Source of the DNA: Nostocoides sp.
GTDB lineage: Bacteria; Actinomycetota; Actinomycetes; Actinomycetales; Dermatophilaceae
Direction of reading: 5' to 3'
Assembly: GCA_016716625.1 (NCBI GenBank)
Contig: JADJVJ010000001.1
Location: 806,001-870,000 of the forward strand
Length of the DNA: 64,000 bases
Positions 46,202 through 54,773 of this stretch are shown one piece after another; the first letter of the stretch is position 1; every line of letters starts with the position of its first letter. A program made the translations under genes and the position numbers. The notes under the pieces are model-generated. The model had not been told where the DNA came from. It did not search any database and saw only the letters and a program-made list of their open reading frames with translations.

Positions 46202-46980
46202 GCGAGTTGGTGCACCTCGAGGTCGAGGACGGGATCGGCACGATCCGGCTCGACCGGCCGCCGATGAACGCCCTGTGCGCCCAGATCGGGCGCGAGCTCG
46301 GGGCGCTGCTGCCCGAGGTGGCCGAGCGTACGGACATCTCCGCCGTCATCGTCTATGGCGGGGAGAAGGTGTTCGCCGCGGGAGCGGATATCAAGGAGAT
46401 GGCCGACCTCGACTTCGTCGGCATGACCCGGTATGGCCGGCTCCTGCAGGACTTCACCAACGCCCTGGCCGCGATGCCCAAGCCGACGATCGCGGCGATC
46501 ACCGGGTACGCGCTCGGTGGCGGCTTCGAGCTCGCGCTGTGCTGTGACTTCCGGGTCGCTGGCGCCAAGGCCAAGGTCGGTTTCCCCGAGATCACCCTCG
46601 GCGTCATCCCCGGGATGGGGGGTACCCAGCGGGCGGCCCGCCTGGCGGGGCCGGCCAAGACCAAGGAGATCATCTTCTCGGGTCGCTTCGTCGGCGCGCA
46701 GGAGGCCCTTGAGCTTGGGCTCATCGACCAGGTCGTCCCCGAGGGCGAGGACGTCTACGCCGCCGCCCGCGCCTGGGCGGCCAGGTATGTCGGCGGGCCG
46801 GGGGTCGCGTATGCCGCGGCGAAGGACGCCATCCAACGAGGCCTGGACGTCGACCTCGGCACCGGCCTGGAGATCGAACGGAACTGGTTCGCGGCCCTCT
46901 TCGCGACCAAGGACCAGAAGGCCGGGATGCGCTCCTTCATCGAGAACGGTCCCGGCAAGGCCACTTTCACCGGAGAGTGA
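46198..46980 (+). CDS. Enoyl-CoA hydratase
   Basis: A 260-residue crotonase. Both catalytic glutamates of true hydratases are present 20 residues apart, Glu111 (GGGFELAL) and Glu131 (GFPEITLG). The oxyanion-hole segments are FAAGADIKEM and YALGGGF. It adds water to trans-2-enoyl-CoA in beta-oxidation. It is coupled to the YbjN gene and followed by etfB after 139 bases, so it probably belongs functionally with ETF and the dehydrogenase at 15822. The gap 46981-47119 holds a GGCATAC word at 47051. Confidence 0.9.
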   Translation: MSELVHLEVEDGIGTIRLDRPPMNALCAQIGRELGALLPEVAERTDISAVIVYGGEKVFAAGADIKEMADLDFVGMTRYGRLLQDFTNALAAMPKPTIAAITGYALGGGFELALCCDFRVAGAKAKVGFPEITLGVIPGMGGTQRAARLAGPAKTKEIIFSGRFVGAQEALELGLIDQVVPEGEDVYAAARAWAARYVGGPGVAYAAAKDAIQRGLDVDLGTGLEIERNWFAALFATKDQKAGMRSFIENGPGKATFTGE

Positions 46981-47119
46981 GGCCATAGGTCGCCCCCGCC
47001 CGGCCCCTCTCGTGACCCACGCCACGGGGTGGGGAGCATCACGCCCGCACGGCATACGGACTTGAGCCGTCGGTGAAAGGATGGACGCCGACCATCCCCC
47101 ACGAGAAGGACGAGCACGG

Positions 47120-47908
47120 ATGAACATCGTCGTCTGCGTCAAGTACGTCCCGGACGCCCAGTCGGACCGCACCTTCAACGCCGAGGACAACACGACGGAC
47201 CGCGCCAACGTCGACGGTCTGCTCTCGGAGATCGACGAGTATGCCGTCGAGGAGGCGCTGCGGCTCGCCGAAGCGCACGAGGGTGAGGTCACCGTCCTCA
47301 CCGTCGGTCCGGAGCGCGCCGCCGATGCCCTCAAGAAGGCTCTGCAAATGGGTGCCGACAAGGGGGTCCACGTCTGTGACGACGCCATCCACGGTTCCGA
47401 CGCCGCCGCGACCTCCCTCGTCTTGGCCGGGGCCATCACCAAGGCCACCGGCGGAAGCCCCGAACTCGTGCTCATGGGGATGAGCTCGACCGATGGCGTC
47501 ATGGGTGTCGTTCCGGCCATGGTCGCCGAGCGCCTCGGGGTGCCGCAGGTGACCTTCGCCTCCGAGCTGACCATCGAGGGCGGGAGGGTGCGTGCGCGCC
47601 GCGACGGCGACACCGCCTCGGACACCATCGAAGCGAGCCTGCCGGCGCTGGTGTCGGTGACCGACCAGATCAACGAGCCGCGCTACCCCTCGTTCAAGGG
47701 GATCATGGCGGCGAAGAAGAAGCCGGTGGAGACCTGGAGCGTCGCCGACCTCGGCATCGACCCCGCGCAGGTCGGCCTCGCCGCCGCGTGGACCAAGGTC
47801 ACCGCGTTCGCCAAGCGCCCCCCGCGCCAGGCCGGCACGATCATCACCGACGAGGGCGACGGCGGCCGCAAGCTGGCCGAGTTCCTCTCCGCGGGCAAGT
47901 TCCTCTGA
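47120..47908 (+). CDS. etfB: Electron transfer flavoprotein beta subunit
   Basis: A 262-residue EtfB (FixA). MNIVVCVKYVPDAQSDR opens the protein, with IDEYAVEEALRLAE, LVLMGMSSTDGVMGVVPAMVAE (the AMP-binding region) and the recognition-loop area RYPSFKGIMAAKKK near 190. With EtfA it carries electrons from acyl-CoA dehydrogenases to the quinone pool. ATG 47120 was chosen because the family starts there; GAAGGACGAG precedes it. etfA follows after 21 bases. Confidence 0.95.
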   Translation: MNIVVCVKYVPDAQSDRTFNAEDNTTDRANVDGLLSEIDEYAVEEALRLAEAHEGEVTVLTVGPERAADALKKALQMGADKGVHVCDDAIHGSDAAATSLVLAGAITKATGGSPELVLMGMSSTDGVMGVVPAMVAERLGVPQVTFASELTIEGGRVRARRDGDTASDTIEASLPALVSVTDQINEPRYPSFKGIMAAKKKPVETWSVADLGIDPAQVGLAAAWTKVTAFAKRPPRQAGTIITDEGDGGRKLAEFLSAGKFL

Positions 47909-47929
47909 TCGGCAAAGGAAGACATTCTC

Positions 47930-48886
47930 ATGGCTGAAGTTCTCGTCCTCGTCGACCATGTCGGCGGCAAGCTCCGCAAGTCGACCGCCGAGCTGCTCAC
48001 CCTGGCGCGCCGCCTCGGCGAGCCGTCCGCCGTCCACATCGGCCCCGGCGCCGAGACCGCCCAGGTCACCCTCGCCAAGTACGGCGCACACAAGGTGTAC
48101 GTCGTCGAGGACGCTGCCGCGGAGGAGTACCTTGTCGCCCCGCAGGCCGAGATCCTCGCCGCCCTCGTCGAGCGCACCTCTCCGGCGGCGCTGCTGCTCA
48201 CGAGCACCTCGGTCGGCAAGGAGATCGCCGCCCGGGTCGCCGTCAAGACCGGGTCAGGGGTCATCACCGACGCCGTCGACGTCAACGCCGTCGACGGTGC
48301 GGTCTCGACCACCCAGTCGGTCTTCGCCGGGTCGTACACCGTGACCGCGACCGTCACCCAGGGCACCCCGATCGTGGCGCTCAAGCCGAACTCGGCGCCG
48401 ATCGCCGCCTCCCCGGCCGCCGGGGTCATCGAGCGGGTCGAGGTCGCCATCAGTGAGGCCGCGAAGTCCGCGCGGATCGTCGCCTCCGAGCCGAAAAAGG
48501 CCACCGGACGTCCGGAACTCACCGAGGCAGCCATCGTCGTCTCCGGTGGCCGGGGCACCGGTGGCGACTTCAGCCCGGTCGAGGCGTTCGCCGACTCCCT
48601 CGGTGCCGCCGTCGGGGCCTCCCGGGCCGCGGTCGACGCCGGCTGGTACCCGCACTCCAACCAGGTCGGCCAGACCGGCAAGCAGGTCTCCCCGCAGCTC
48701 TACGTGGCCTGCGGTATCTCCGGTGCGATCCAGCACCGCGCCGGGATGCAGACCTCCAAGACCATCGTTGCGGTGAACAAGGACGAGGAGGCGCCGATCT
48801 TCGAGCTCGTCGACTTCGGCGTCGTCGGTGACCTCTTCAACGTGCTGCCCCAGGCCACCGAGGCCGTCAAGGCTGCCAAGGGCTGA
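47930..48886 (+). CDS. etfA: Electron transfer flavoprotein alpha subunit
   Basis: A 318-residue EtfA (FixB). The N-terminal domain (1-about 190) begins AEVLVLVDHVGGKLRKST. The FAD domain has GGRGTGGDFSPVEAFADSLGAAVGASR, then VGQTGKQVSPQLYVACGISGAIQHRAGM and VAVNKDEEAPIFELVDFGVVGDLF. It pairs with EtfB. AGGAAG precedes ATG 47930. In M. tuberculosis fixA-fixB also lie near iscS and mnmA. Confidence 0.95.
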   Translation: MAEVLVLVDHVGGKLRKSTAELLTLARRLGEPSAVHIGPGAETAQVTLAKYGAHKVYVVEDAAAEEYLVAPQAEILAALVERTSPAALLLTSTSVGKEIAARVAVKTGSGVITDAVDVNAVDGAVSTTQSVFAGSYTVTATVTQGTPIVALKPNSAPIAASPAAGVIERVEVAISEAAKSARIVASEPKKATGRPELTEAAIVVSGGRGTGGDFSPVEAFADSLGAAVGASRAAVDAGWYPHSNQVGQTGKQVSPQLYVACGISGAIQHRAGMQTSKTIVAVNKDEEAPIFELVDFGVVGDLFNVLPQATEAVKAAKG

Positions 48887-48922
48887 GCGCATACGCCACC
48901 GCGGTGCTGCTGGGTGGCGCCG

Positions 48923-48928
48923 TAGGGT
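48923..48928 (+). promoter_or_regulatory. -10-like box of the MFS exporter
   Basis: TAGGGT lies eight bases before the GTG at 48937, in the 50-base gap after etfA, without a ribosome-binding site. A leaderless transcript is likely. Confidence 0.4.
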
Positions 48929-48936
48929 GAGCACCC

Positions 48937-50226
48937 GTGAGTGTCCGCCTCGACCTGACGCCGTTTCGACGGCATCGCGACTTCCGCCTCCTCGTCGCGG
49001 CGAGCACCCTGTTCTATCTGGGACAGGCCATCTCGTATGTCGCCGTGCCCTACCAGATCTACACCCTCACCGGGTCGAACACGATGGTCGGGCTCATCGG
49101 CCTGGTCGAACTGGCCCCGCTGCTCGTGGCGGGTCTGTGGGGCGGGGCCCTGGCCGACCACGTCGACCGCAAACGGATGCTCGTGCTCACCGGTGTGGCC
49201 CAGGTGTTCTTCACCAGCCTGCTCGCCGTCAATGCCTTCCTGGCGAACCCTCGGATCTGGGTGCTCTTCGCCATCGCGCCGTTCCTCGTCACGGCCGCGG
49301 CGCTGCAACGCCCCTCGCGGGAGGCCCTGCTGCCGCGCACCGTCGACCATGACGAGTTGCCGGCCGCCAACGCCATCAGCTCGCTCGGCTGGCAGACCGG
49401 GAACCTGCTCGGCCCGACCATCGGCGGCATCCTGCTCGCCTCCGTGGGAGCGGGCTGGTGTTTCACCGTCGACGTCCTCGGTGTGCTCGCCGCGACCGGC
49501 TGCTATCTCGCGCTCGCCGACTACCCCCATCGGGAGGAGACCACCCCGCCCTCGCTGCGCGGGATCGCCGAGGGGTTGCGGTACGCCCTGGCGCGCAAGG
49601 ACCTGCTGGGTACCTATGTTGTCGACATCGCGGTGATGTTCCTCGCGATGCCGCTGGTGCTCTTCCCGGCGCTCGCGGCGACGATCTTTGCGCAGCCGGA
49701 ACTGCTCGGGTTGCTCTACACCGCCGAGACCGTCGGCGCGCTGCTCGCCTCGACCTTCTCCGGGTGGCATCCGCGGATCCACTCCTACGGCAAGGTCGTC
49801 GTCATCGCGGCCAGCCTCTACGGCCTCTTCATCGCCCTCGCCGGTCAGGCCCCGACCTTCTGGCTATGCTGCCTCGCGCTCGCTGCGGCCGGCGCGGCCG
49901 ACATGACCTCGGCGGTGTTCCGGATGACCCTGTGGAACCAGTCCATCCCGGAGAATCTGCGAGGCCGGCTCGCCGGCATCGAGATGCTCAGCTACTCCAT
50001 CGGCCCGCTCGCAGCCCAGGTCCGGGCGGGGTACACCGCGGACTCCTGGGGGGTCCGGCGGGCCATCACCGTGGGCGGGTTGGCCAGTGTCGCCGGAGTG
50101 GTGCTCGCGGCCGTTGCGTTCCAGGACTTCTGGCGCTACGACGCCCGCACGGACCGCCACCTGCTCGCCGAGCGGGAGCGTCGGGCCGCCCACGGCGAGG
50201 CCGGGTCCAGCCTCACCGAAACGTAG
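48937..50226 (+). CDS. MFS transporter, EntS-like
   Basis: A 429-residue major facilitator with about 12 membrane helices. FRLLVAASTLFYLGQAISYVAVPYQIYTLTGSNTMVGL and GGALADHVDRKRML (motif A) resemble the EntS/enterobactin-exporter branch. The segment SREALLPRTVDHDELPAANAI is a conserved cytoplasmic feature of that branch. No siderophore genes are near, so the substrate is open. Its TAG stop lies within the -10-like box of iscS. Confidence 0.83.
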   Translation: MSVRLDLTPFRRHRDFRLLVAASTLFYLGQAISYVAVPYQIYTLTGSNTMVGLIGLVELAPLLVAGLWGGALADHVDRKRMLVLTGVAQVFFTSLLAVNAFLANPRIWVLFAIAPFLVTAAALQRPSREALLPRTVDHDELPAANAISSLGWQTGNLLGPTIGGILLASVGAGWCFTVDVLGVLAATGCYLALADYPHREETTPPSLRGIAEGLRYALARKDLLGTYVVDIAVMFLAMPLVLFPALAATIFAQPELLGLLYTAETVGALLASTFSGWHPRIHSYGKVVVIAASLYGLFIALAGQAPTFWLCCLALAAAGAADMTSAVFRMTLWNQSIPENLRGRLAGIEMLSYSIGPLAAQVRAGYTADSWGVRRAITVGGLASVAGVVLAAVAFQDFWRYDARTDRHLLAERERRAAHGEAGSSLTET

Positions 50227-50229
50227 AAT
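50224..50229 (+). promoter_or_regulatory. -10 box of iscS overlapping the MFS stop
   Basis: TAGAAT is a near-consensus -10 hexamer whose first three bases are the MFS stop codon. Seven bases separate it from the GTG of the cysteine desulfurase at 50237. This spacing predicts a leaderless transcript starting at the GTG. Confidence 0.55.
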
Positions 50230-50236
50230 CCCCCGG

Positions 50237-51424
50237 GTGAGGGCCTATCTCGACCACGCCGCCACGACGCCGATGCGTCGGGTCGCGGTGGAGACCCTCG
50301 CCGAGTTGGCCGCGCGGACCGGGAACGCCTCGAGCCTGCACGCCTCCGGTCGCCGTGCCCGGGCCGTGGTCGAGGATGCTCGCGAGCGCGTCGCCGCCGC
50401 CCTCGGCGCTCACCCCTCCGAGGTCGTGTTCACCTCCGGCGGCACCGAGTCCGACAACCTCGCGGTCAAGGGCGCGTATGCCGCGCGTCGCGCCTCCCAA
50501 CCTGCTCGTCGGCTGGTCGTGACGAGCGCGGTGGAGCATCACGCGGTCCTCGATGCCGTCGAGCACCTCGTCGCCACCCAGGAGGCGCAGGCGCATTGGC
50601 TGCGCGTCGACGCCACCGGGGTGGTCGACGCCCAAGAGCTCCTTGAGGTCCTGGCCCGGCGGGAAAACGAGGTCGCGCTCGTCAGTGTGCAGTGGGCCAA
50701 CAACGAGATCGGCACCGTGCAGCCGATCGCGGCGCTCGCGGCCGCGGCCCGCGATGCCGGGGTGCCGATGCACACCGACGCGGTCCAGGCCGCCGGTGTG
50801 CTCCCGGTCGACGTCGCCGCCGCCGGGGTGGACCTGCTTACGGTGAGTTCGCACAAGGTCGGCGGACCCCTCGGGGTTGGTGCCCTCCTGGTCGGCCGCC
50901 GGACCGCGCTGGAGCCGGGCCTGCACGGTGGGGGTCAGCAGCGGGGGCTGCGTTCGGGCACCCTGGATGCCCCGGGGATCGCCGCCTTCGCGGCCGCCCT
51001 GGACGAGGCCATCGCCGAACGGCAGCAGGCCGCGGCGCGCCTGGCCGCTCTGCGGGACCGGCTCATCTCCGGCGCCCTGGCCCTGGGCCTGGGCATCGAG
51101 GTCACCGGGCGCTGGGAGGCGGGCGACACGGCATACCGGCTGCCCGGCAACGCCCACCTGCGGGTGCCGGATTGCGACGGTGACGCGCTGCTCTATCTCT
51201 TGGATGCCGCGGGCGTGGAGTGTTCCACCGGGTCGGCCTGCGCCGCCGGCACGCAACGGCCCAGCCACGTCCTGCTCGCCTTGGGTGTCGCCGAGGACCA
51301 GGCTCGCGGGGCGCTGCGCTTCAGCCTCGGGCACACCTCGAGCGAGGACGACGTCGACGCCGTCCTCGCCGTGTTGCCGCAGGTGGTTCAGCAGGCGCGC
51401 CGAGCGGCGGGGGTGTCCCGATGA
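50237..51424 (+). CDS. iscS: Cysteine desulfurase
   Basis: A 395-residue PLP enzyme converting cysteine to alanine plus a protein-bound persulfide. Lys207 in SSHKVGG binds PLP. His101 and Asp181 stack on and hold the cofactor. Cys329 in ECSTGSACAAG is the persulfide-forming residue on its flexible loop. The direct overlap with mnmA (ATGA at 51421) says its sulfur goes at least to tRNA 2-thiolation. The GTG start is supported by homology (VRAYLDHAATTP) and by the -10 box at 50224. Confidence 0.92.
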   Translation: MRAYLDHAATTPMRRVAVETLAELAARTGNASSLHASGRRARAVVEDARERVAAALGAHPSEVVFTSGGTESDNLAVKGAYAARRASQPARRLVVTSAVEHHAVLDAVEHLVATQEAQAHWLRVDATGVVDAQELLEVLARRENEVALVSVQWANNEIGTVQPIAALAAAARDAGVPMHTDAVQAAGVLPVDVAAAGVDLLTVSSHKVGGPLGVGALLVGRRTALEPGLHGGGQQRGLRSGTLDAPGIAAFAAALDEAIAERQQAAARLAALRDRLISGALALGLGIEVTGRWEAGDTAYRLPGNAHLRVPDCDGDALLYLLDAAGVECSTGSACAAGTQRPSHVLLALGVAEDQARGALRFSLGHTSSEDDVDAVLAVLPQVVQQARRAAGVSR

Positions 51425-52542
51425 GGGTCGTCGTCGCGATGAGCGGCGGGGTCGATTCGGCGGTGGCGGCGGCCCGCGTTCTCGAGGCCGGTCACGAGGC
51501 CGTCGGCGTCCACCTGGCGTTGGCCCGGTCCGCGGCGACACTGCGCGAGTCGGCCCGTGGGTGCTGCACCATCGAGGACGCCGGTGATGCCCGCCGGGTC
51601 GCGGATCGACTCGGGATTCCGTTCTATGTGTGGGACCTGGCGGAGCGGTTCGAGGACGAGGTCATCGAGGACTTCGTCGCCGAGTACGCCGCTGGGCGGA
51701 CCCCGAACCCGTGCCTGCGGTGCAACGAGCGGATCAAGTTCGCGGCCCTGCTCGACAAGGCGGTCGCGCTCGGGTTCGACGCGGTCGCGACCGGGCACTA
51801 CGCCCAGATCGTCGAGGGACCCGCCGGCCGCGAACTGCATCGAGCGGTCGACTCCGCCAAGGACCAGTCCTACGTACTCGGGGTGCTCGATGCGGATCAG
51901 CTTGCCCGTTCGCTCTTCCCGCTCGGTGGGTCGACCAAGGACGAGGTCCGGGCCGAGGCGGCCGCGCGCGGGTTCGCCGTAGCCCGCAAACCGGACAGTC
52001 ATGACATCTGCTTCATTCCGGACGGGGACACCCGCGGATGGCTCACCCGCCGGCTGGGGGAGGCGCCCGGGGAGGTCGTCGACGCGGTGAGCGGGGCGGT
52101 CCTCGGACGGCATACCGGCACCCACGGGTTCACCATCGGTCAGCGACGCGGCCTCGGGTTGGACCGGAGCACCCTGGACGGGTCGGCCCGGTATGTCGTC
52201 GGCGTCGACCCCGGATCGCGGCAGGTCTTCGTGGGGGAGGCCGACCTCCTGGGAGTGGAGGTCATTCACGGCGATCGGCTGCGCTGGTGCGGGCCAGCGC
52301 CCACGGGCGAACTGGCCCTCGGCGCCCAGGTGCGGGCGCACGGCGAGGAGGTACCCGCCCGGGTGGAGGTCGCCGAGGGAGCAGTGATCGTGCGTCTCGA
52401 GCGGAGGCTGCGCGGGGTGGCCCCCGGCCAGTCCGTAGTCCTCTACCAGGGAGCCCGGGTGGTCGGCTCGGCGACCATCACTCGCGCCCGGAATATTGAT
52501 GGTTCAACTACCGTTGCTCCGGGCAGTTCAACCCCGTCCTGA
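51421..52542 (+). CDS. mnmA: tRNA-specific 2-thiouridylase MnmA
   Basis: A 373-residue enzyme making s2U34 in tRNA-Lys, -Glu and -Gln. The PP-loop SGGVDS is at 8-13, TGHYAQ is near 125, and the catalytic cysteines are Cys98 (NPCLRC) and Cys197 (SHDICFI). A beta-barrel and C-terminal domain follow. It receives sulfur from the overlapping iscS product. The last codons run through an AT-rich patch with a TTGA/TCAA inverted repeat that may serve the next gene's promoter. Confidence 0.94.
   Translation: MRVVVAMSGGVDSAVAAARVLEAGHEAVGVHLALARSAATLRESARGCCTIEDAGDARRVADRLGIPFYVWDLAERFEDEVIEDFVAEYAAGRTPNPCLRCNERIKFAALLDKAVALGFDAVATGHYAQIVEGPAGRELHRAVDSAKDQSYVLGVLDADQLARSLFPLGGSTKDEVRAEAAARGFAVARKPDSHDICFIPDGDTRGWLTRRLGEAPGEVVDAVSGAVLGRHTGTHGFTIGQRRGLGLDRSTLDGSARYVVGVDPGSRQVFVGEADLLGVEVIHGDRLRWCGPAPTGELALGAQVRAHGEEVPARVEVAEGAVIVRLERRLRGVAPGQSVVLYQGARVVGSATITRARNIDGSTTVAPGSSTPS
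52496..52507 (+). promoter_or_regulatory. TTGA-N4-TCAA box upstream of pirin gene
   Basis: A short inverted repeat sits in a sharply AT-rich patch at the 3' end of mnmA, about 55 bases before the pirin ATG. MarR-family operators often have this TTGA/TCAA form, and pirin-like genes are commonly MarR-regulated. No MarR gene is in the window. Confidence 0.35.
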
Positions 52543-52559
52543 CCGAGGAGCCAGATCTC

Positions 52560-53516
52560 ATGCCCGCCGTGACCGTCGAGAACCTGCTCACCCTGCCGCG
52601 GGTGTCCGCTCCCGCCGCCGGTGCGCTCAGCCGCAGTGTGCGTTCGGTGACCACCGCCCCCGCGGGTGTCGAGGGCGAGGGTTTCCCGGTCCGGCGAGCG
52701 TTTGCCGGGGTGGACGTTGCAGCCCTTGACCCGTTCCTGCACATGGACCAGATGGGCGAGGTCGACTACGCCCCCGGTGAGCCCAGGGGGACGGCCTGGC
52801 ACCCGCATCGCGGGTTCGAGACCGTGACCTACCTCCTCGAGGGCACCTTCGTGCACGCCGACTCCCACGGTGGCGGCGGGGTCATCTCGGACGGCGACAC
52901 CCAGTGGATGACGGCCGGCTCCGGTCTGCTGCACATCGAGGCGCCCCCGGAGAGTCTGGTGCTCAGTGGCGGGCTCTTCCACGGCATCCAACTCTGGGTC
53001 AACCTCCCGCGCACGTTGAAAATGACCGATCCGCGCTACCAGGACATCCGCGGCGGCGCCGTCGCGCTGCTGTCCACGGCCGACGGGGGCGCGCTGCTCC
53101 GAGTCATCGCCGGGGACGTCGACGGTCACCGCGGTCCGGGGGTCACCCACACCCCGATCAGCCTGGTGCACGCCAGCATCGCCCCCGGGGCTGCGCTCCG
53201 GCTGCCATGGAACCCCTCTTTCAACGCGCTCGCCTACGTGCTCAGCGGAACCGGTGCCGTGGGCTCCGAAGGGCGCCCACTCGCCTCCGGTCAACTCGCC
53301 GTGTTCGGGCCGGGGGAGTTCCTTGAGGTTCGGGCCGCCGACCGTCAAGACTCGCGCAGCGCAGCCCTGGAGGTCCTGCTTCTCGGTGGGCAACCCATCC
53401 GGGAGCCGGTTGCCGCCTACGGCCCGTTCGTCATGAACACCCGGGCCGAACTCGTCACCGCCTTCGAGGACTTCCAGGCCGGTCGCCTCGGCGTCATCCC
53501 GTCGACGCCGCGCTGA
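52560..53516 (+). CDS. Pirin family protein
   Basis: A 318-residue bicupin. The metal site is intact: His81 and His83 in AWHPHRGFETVTY, then His125 and Glu127 in GLLHIE. Bacterial pirins act as quercetinases or as redox-sensing partners of other enzymes. The C-terminal cupin (about 190-300) closes with the usual GGQPIREPVAAYGPFVMNT. It begins a small group, pirin-cupin-DUF1272 fusion, placed between mnmA and the MetE-like gene. Confidence 0.9.
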   Translation: MPAVTVENLLTLPRVSAPAAGALSRSVRSVTTAPAGVEGEGFPVRRAFAGVDVAALDPFLHMDQMGEVDYAPGEPRGTAWHPHRGFETVTYLLEGTFVHADSHGGGGVISDGDTQWMTAGSGLLHIEAPPESLVLSGGLFHGIQLWVNLPRTLKMTDPRYQDIRGGAVALLSTADGGALLRVIAGDVDGHRGPGVTHTPISLVHASIAPGAALRLPWNPSFNALAYVLSGTGAVGSEGRPLASGQLAVFGPGEFLEVRAADRQDSRSAALEVLLLGGQPIREPVAAYGPFVMNTRAELVTAFEDFQAGRLGVIPSTPR

Positions 53517-53586
53517 CCCGCCCGGGCTGGCGATGGGACGGGCCACGGATTTGTCCTGGAATCCGGTATGCCGTGACGATGGGGAC

Positions 53587-53922
53587 ATGAGCGACCTCGC
53601 CCGTGTCCATGACGGCCTTGCCGTCGCCGCCGCCTTGACTGGCGAGTCCAGGTTCATCGAGCTCGGCGACTGGGGATCGATGACCTGGGAGGTCTACGCC
53701 CCCCGTGGCCACGACCCGCAGCAGCCGCACGACCGCGACGAGGTGTATGTCGTCATCGCGGGGTCTGCGACCCTCCTCATCGAGGGGAGGGCATACCCCG
53801 TCTCCGTTGGCAGTGGCGCCTTTGTCGCGGCCGGTGAGCAACACCGGTTCGTCGACGTCAGCGACGACTTCGTCACCTGGGTCGTCTTCGCCGGGGAACG
53901 CCGGGGAGGACAGCATGCTTGA
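53587..53922 (+). CDS. Small cupin protein
   Basis: A 111-residue single cupin. QPHDRDEVYVVIAGSATLLIEG is motif 1 (His, Asp/Glu ligands) and GAFVAAGEQHRF is motif 2 with its His. A metal-dependent enzyme or small-ligand sensor is possible. The start is ATG 53587 behind GGGGAC; a GTATGCCGTG word lies 14 bases upstream. Its end overlaps the next gene by 8 bases. Confidence 0.85.
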   Translation: MSDLARVHDGLAVAAALTGESRFIELGDWGSMTWEVYAPRGHDPQQPHDRDEVYVVIAGSATLLIEGRAYPVSVGSGAFVAAGEQHRFVDVSDDFVTWVVFAGERRGGQHA

Positions 53923-54766
53923 GCTCAAGCCGCGCTGCGAGCGGTGTGACCGTGCGCTACCCCCGGACGTGCCGGGCGCAATGATCTGCTCCTTCGAATG
54001 CACCTACTGTGTGGCATGCGCGACCGAACTCGGCCAGGCCTGCCCGACCTGTGCCGGGGATCTGCGGGAGCGACCGACCCGAGTCGGCGAGGCTCTGCAC
54101 AGCAGTCCGCCGCATCACGAGCGCGCTTCTCGGACAGCCCTCCTCACCCGCAAACCGGAGCGGCAGGCCACCGAACGCGCTGAACTGGACGCCTTCCTCG
54201 ACAGTCAAATCGTCGGCCATCTGGCCTCCGTTGTCGACGGGGAGCCGTGGGTCATCCCCATCCTCTATGGCCGCGATGGGGACCGAATCCTGCTGCACGG
54301 CTCGACCGGCGCCGGGTTGCTCCGGCACGTCGCGGCCGGAGCCGAGGTGGCGCTCAGCGTGGCCGCGATCGACGGACTCGTGGTCGCCGAGTCGACCTTC
54401 GAGTCCTCGGCGAACTACCGCTCCGCGGTCATCCGAGGACGGATCGAGAACCTGGCCGGGACCACGCAGGCGGAGGCCCTCGAGCGCATCTCGGAGCGGC
54501 TCCTTCCGGGGCGCCCAGCAGAGGTCGGCGCCTCGACCCGCAAAGAAGTGGCCGCCACGCTGGCCCTGGCGCTGACCATCCGCGAGGACAACTGGATCAT
54601 GAAGACCCGGACCGGCCTGCCCGGGGATCCTGGCCGGGAGGTCGAGGTCTGGTGTGGCACAGTCCCGCTCGCGCTGACCGCAGGTGCGCCGATCGAGGCG
54701 CCCTGGTCCACGGGACCCGTGCCGGCCTCGGTGCTTGGCTTCGTGGCGGCCCACCCTGCGCCATGA
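53915..54766 (+). CDS. DUF1272 domain fused to PNPOx-like flavin domain
   Basis: A 283-residue two-domain protein. Residues 1-about 50 are a DUF1272 zinc-ribbon-like module with eight cysteines (8, 11, 25, 29, 32, 35, 43, 46) in the pattern CERC...CSFECTYCVAC...CPTC. A linker of about 35 residues leads to a pyridoxamine-phosphate-oxidase-like split barrel (about 85-270) with HLASVVDGEPWVIPILYGR and LLHGSTGAGLLRH, an FMN- or heme-binding type. DUF1272 is usually a free-standing small protein, so the fusion may mark a redox sensor or oxidoreductase. GGGAGGA precedes ATG 53915, and the cupin stop lies inside it. Confidence 0.8.
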   Translation: MLELKPRCERCDRALPPDVPGAMICSFECTYCVACATELGQACPTCAGDLRERPTRVGEALHSSPPHHERASRTALLTRKPERQATERAELDAFLDSQIVGHLASVVDGEPWVIPILYGRDGDRILLHGSTGAGLLRHVAAGAEVALSVAAIDGLVVAESTFESSANYRSAVIRGRIENLAGTTQAEALERISERLLPGRPAEVGASTRKEVAATLALALTIREDNWIMKTRTGLPGDPGREVEVWCGTVPLALTAGAPIEAPWSTGPVPASVLGFVAAHPAP

Positions 54767-54773
54767 TGGCCAG

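Noticed and set aside
54767..54773. SAM or cobalamin riboswitch before the MetE-like gene
   Set aside because: Only seven bases separate it from the upstream stop codon, leaving no room for an aptamer.
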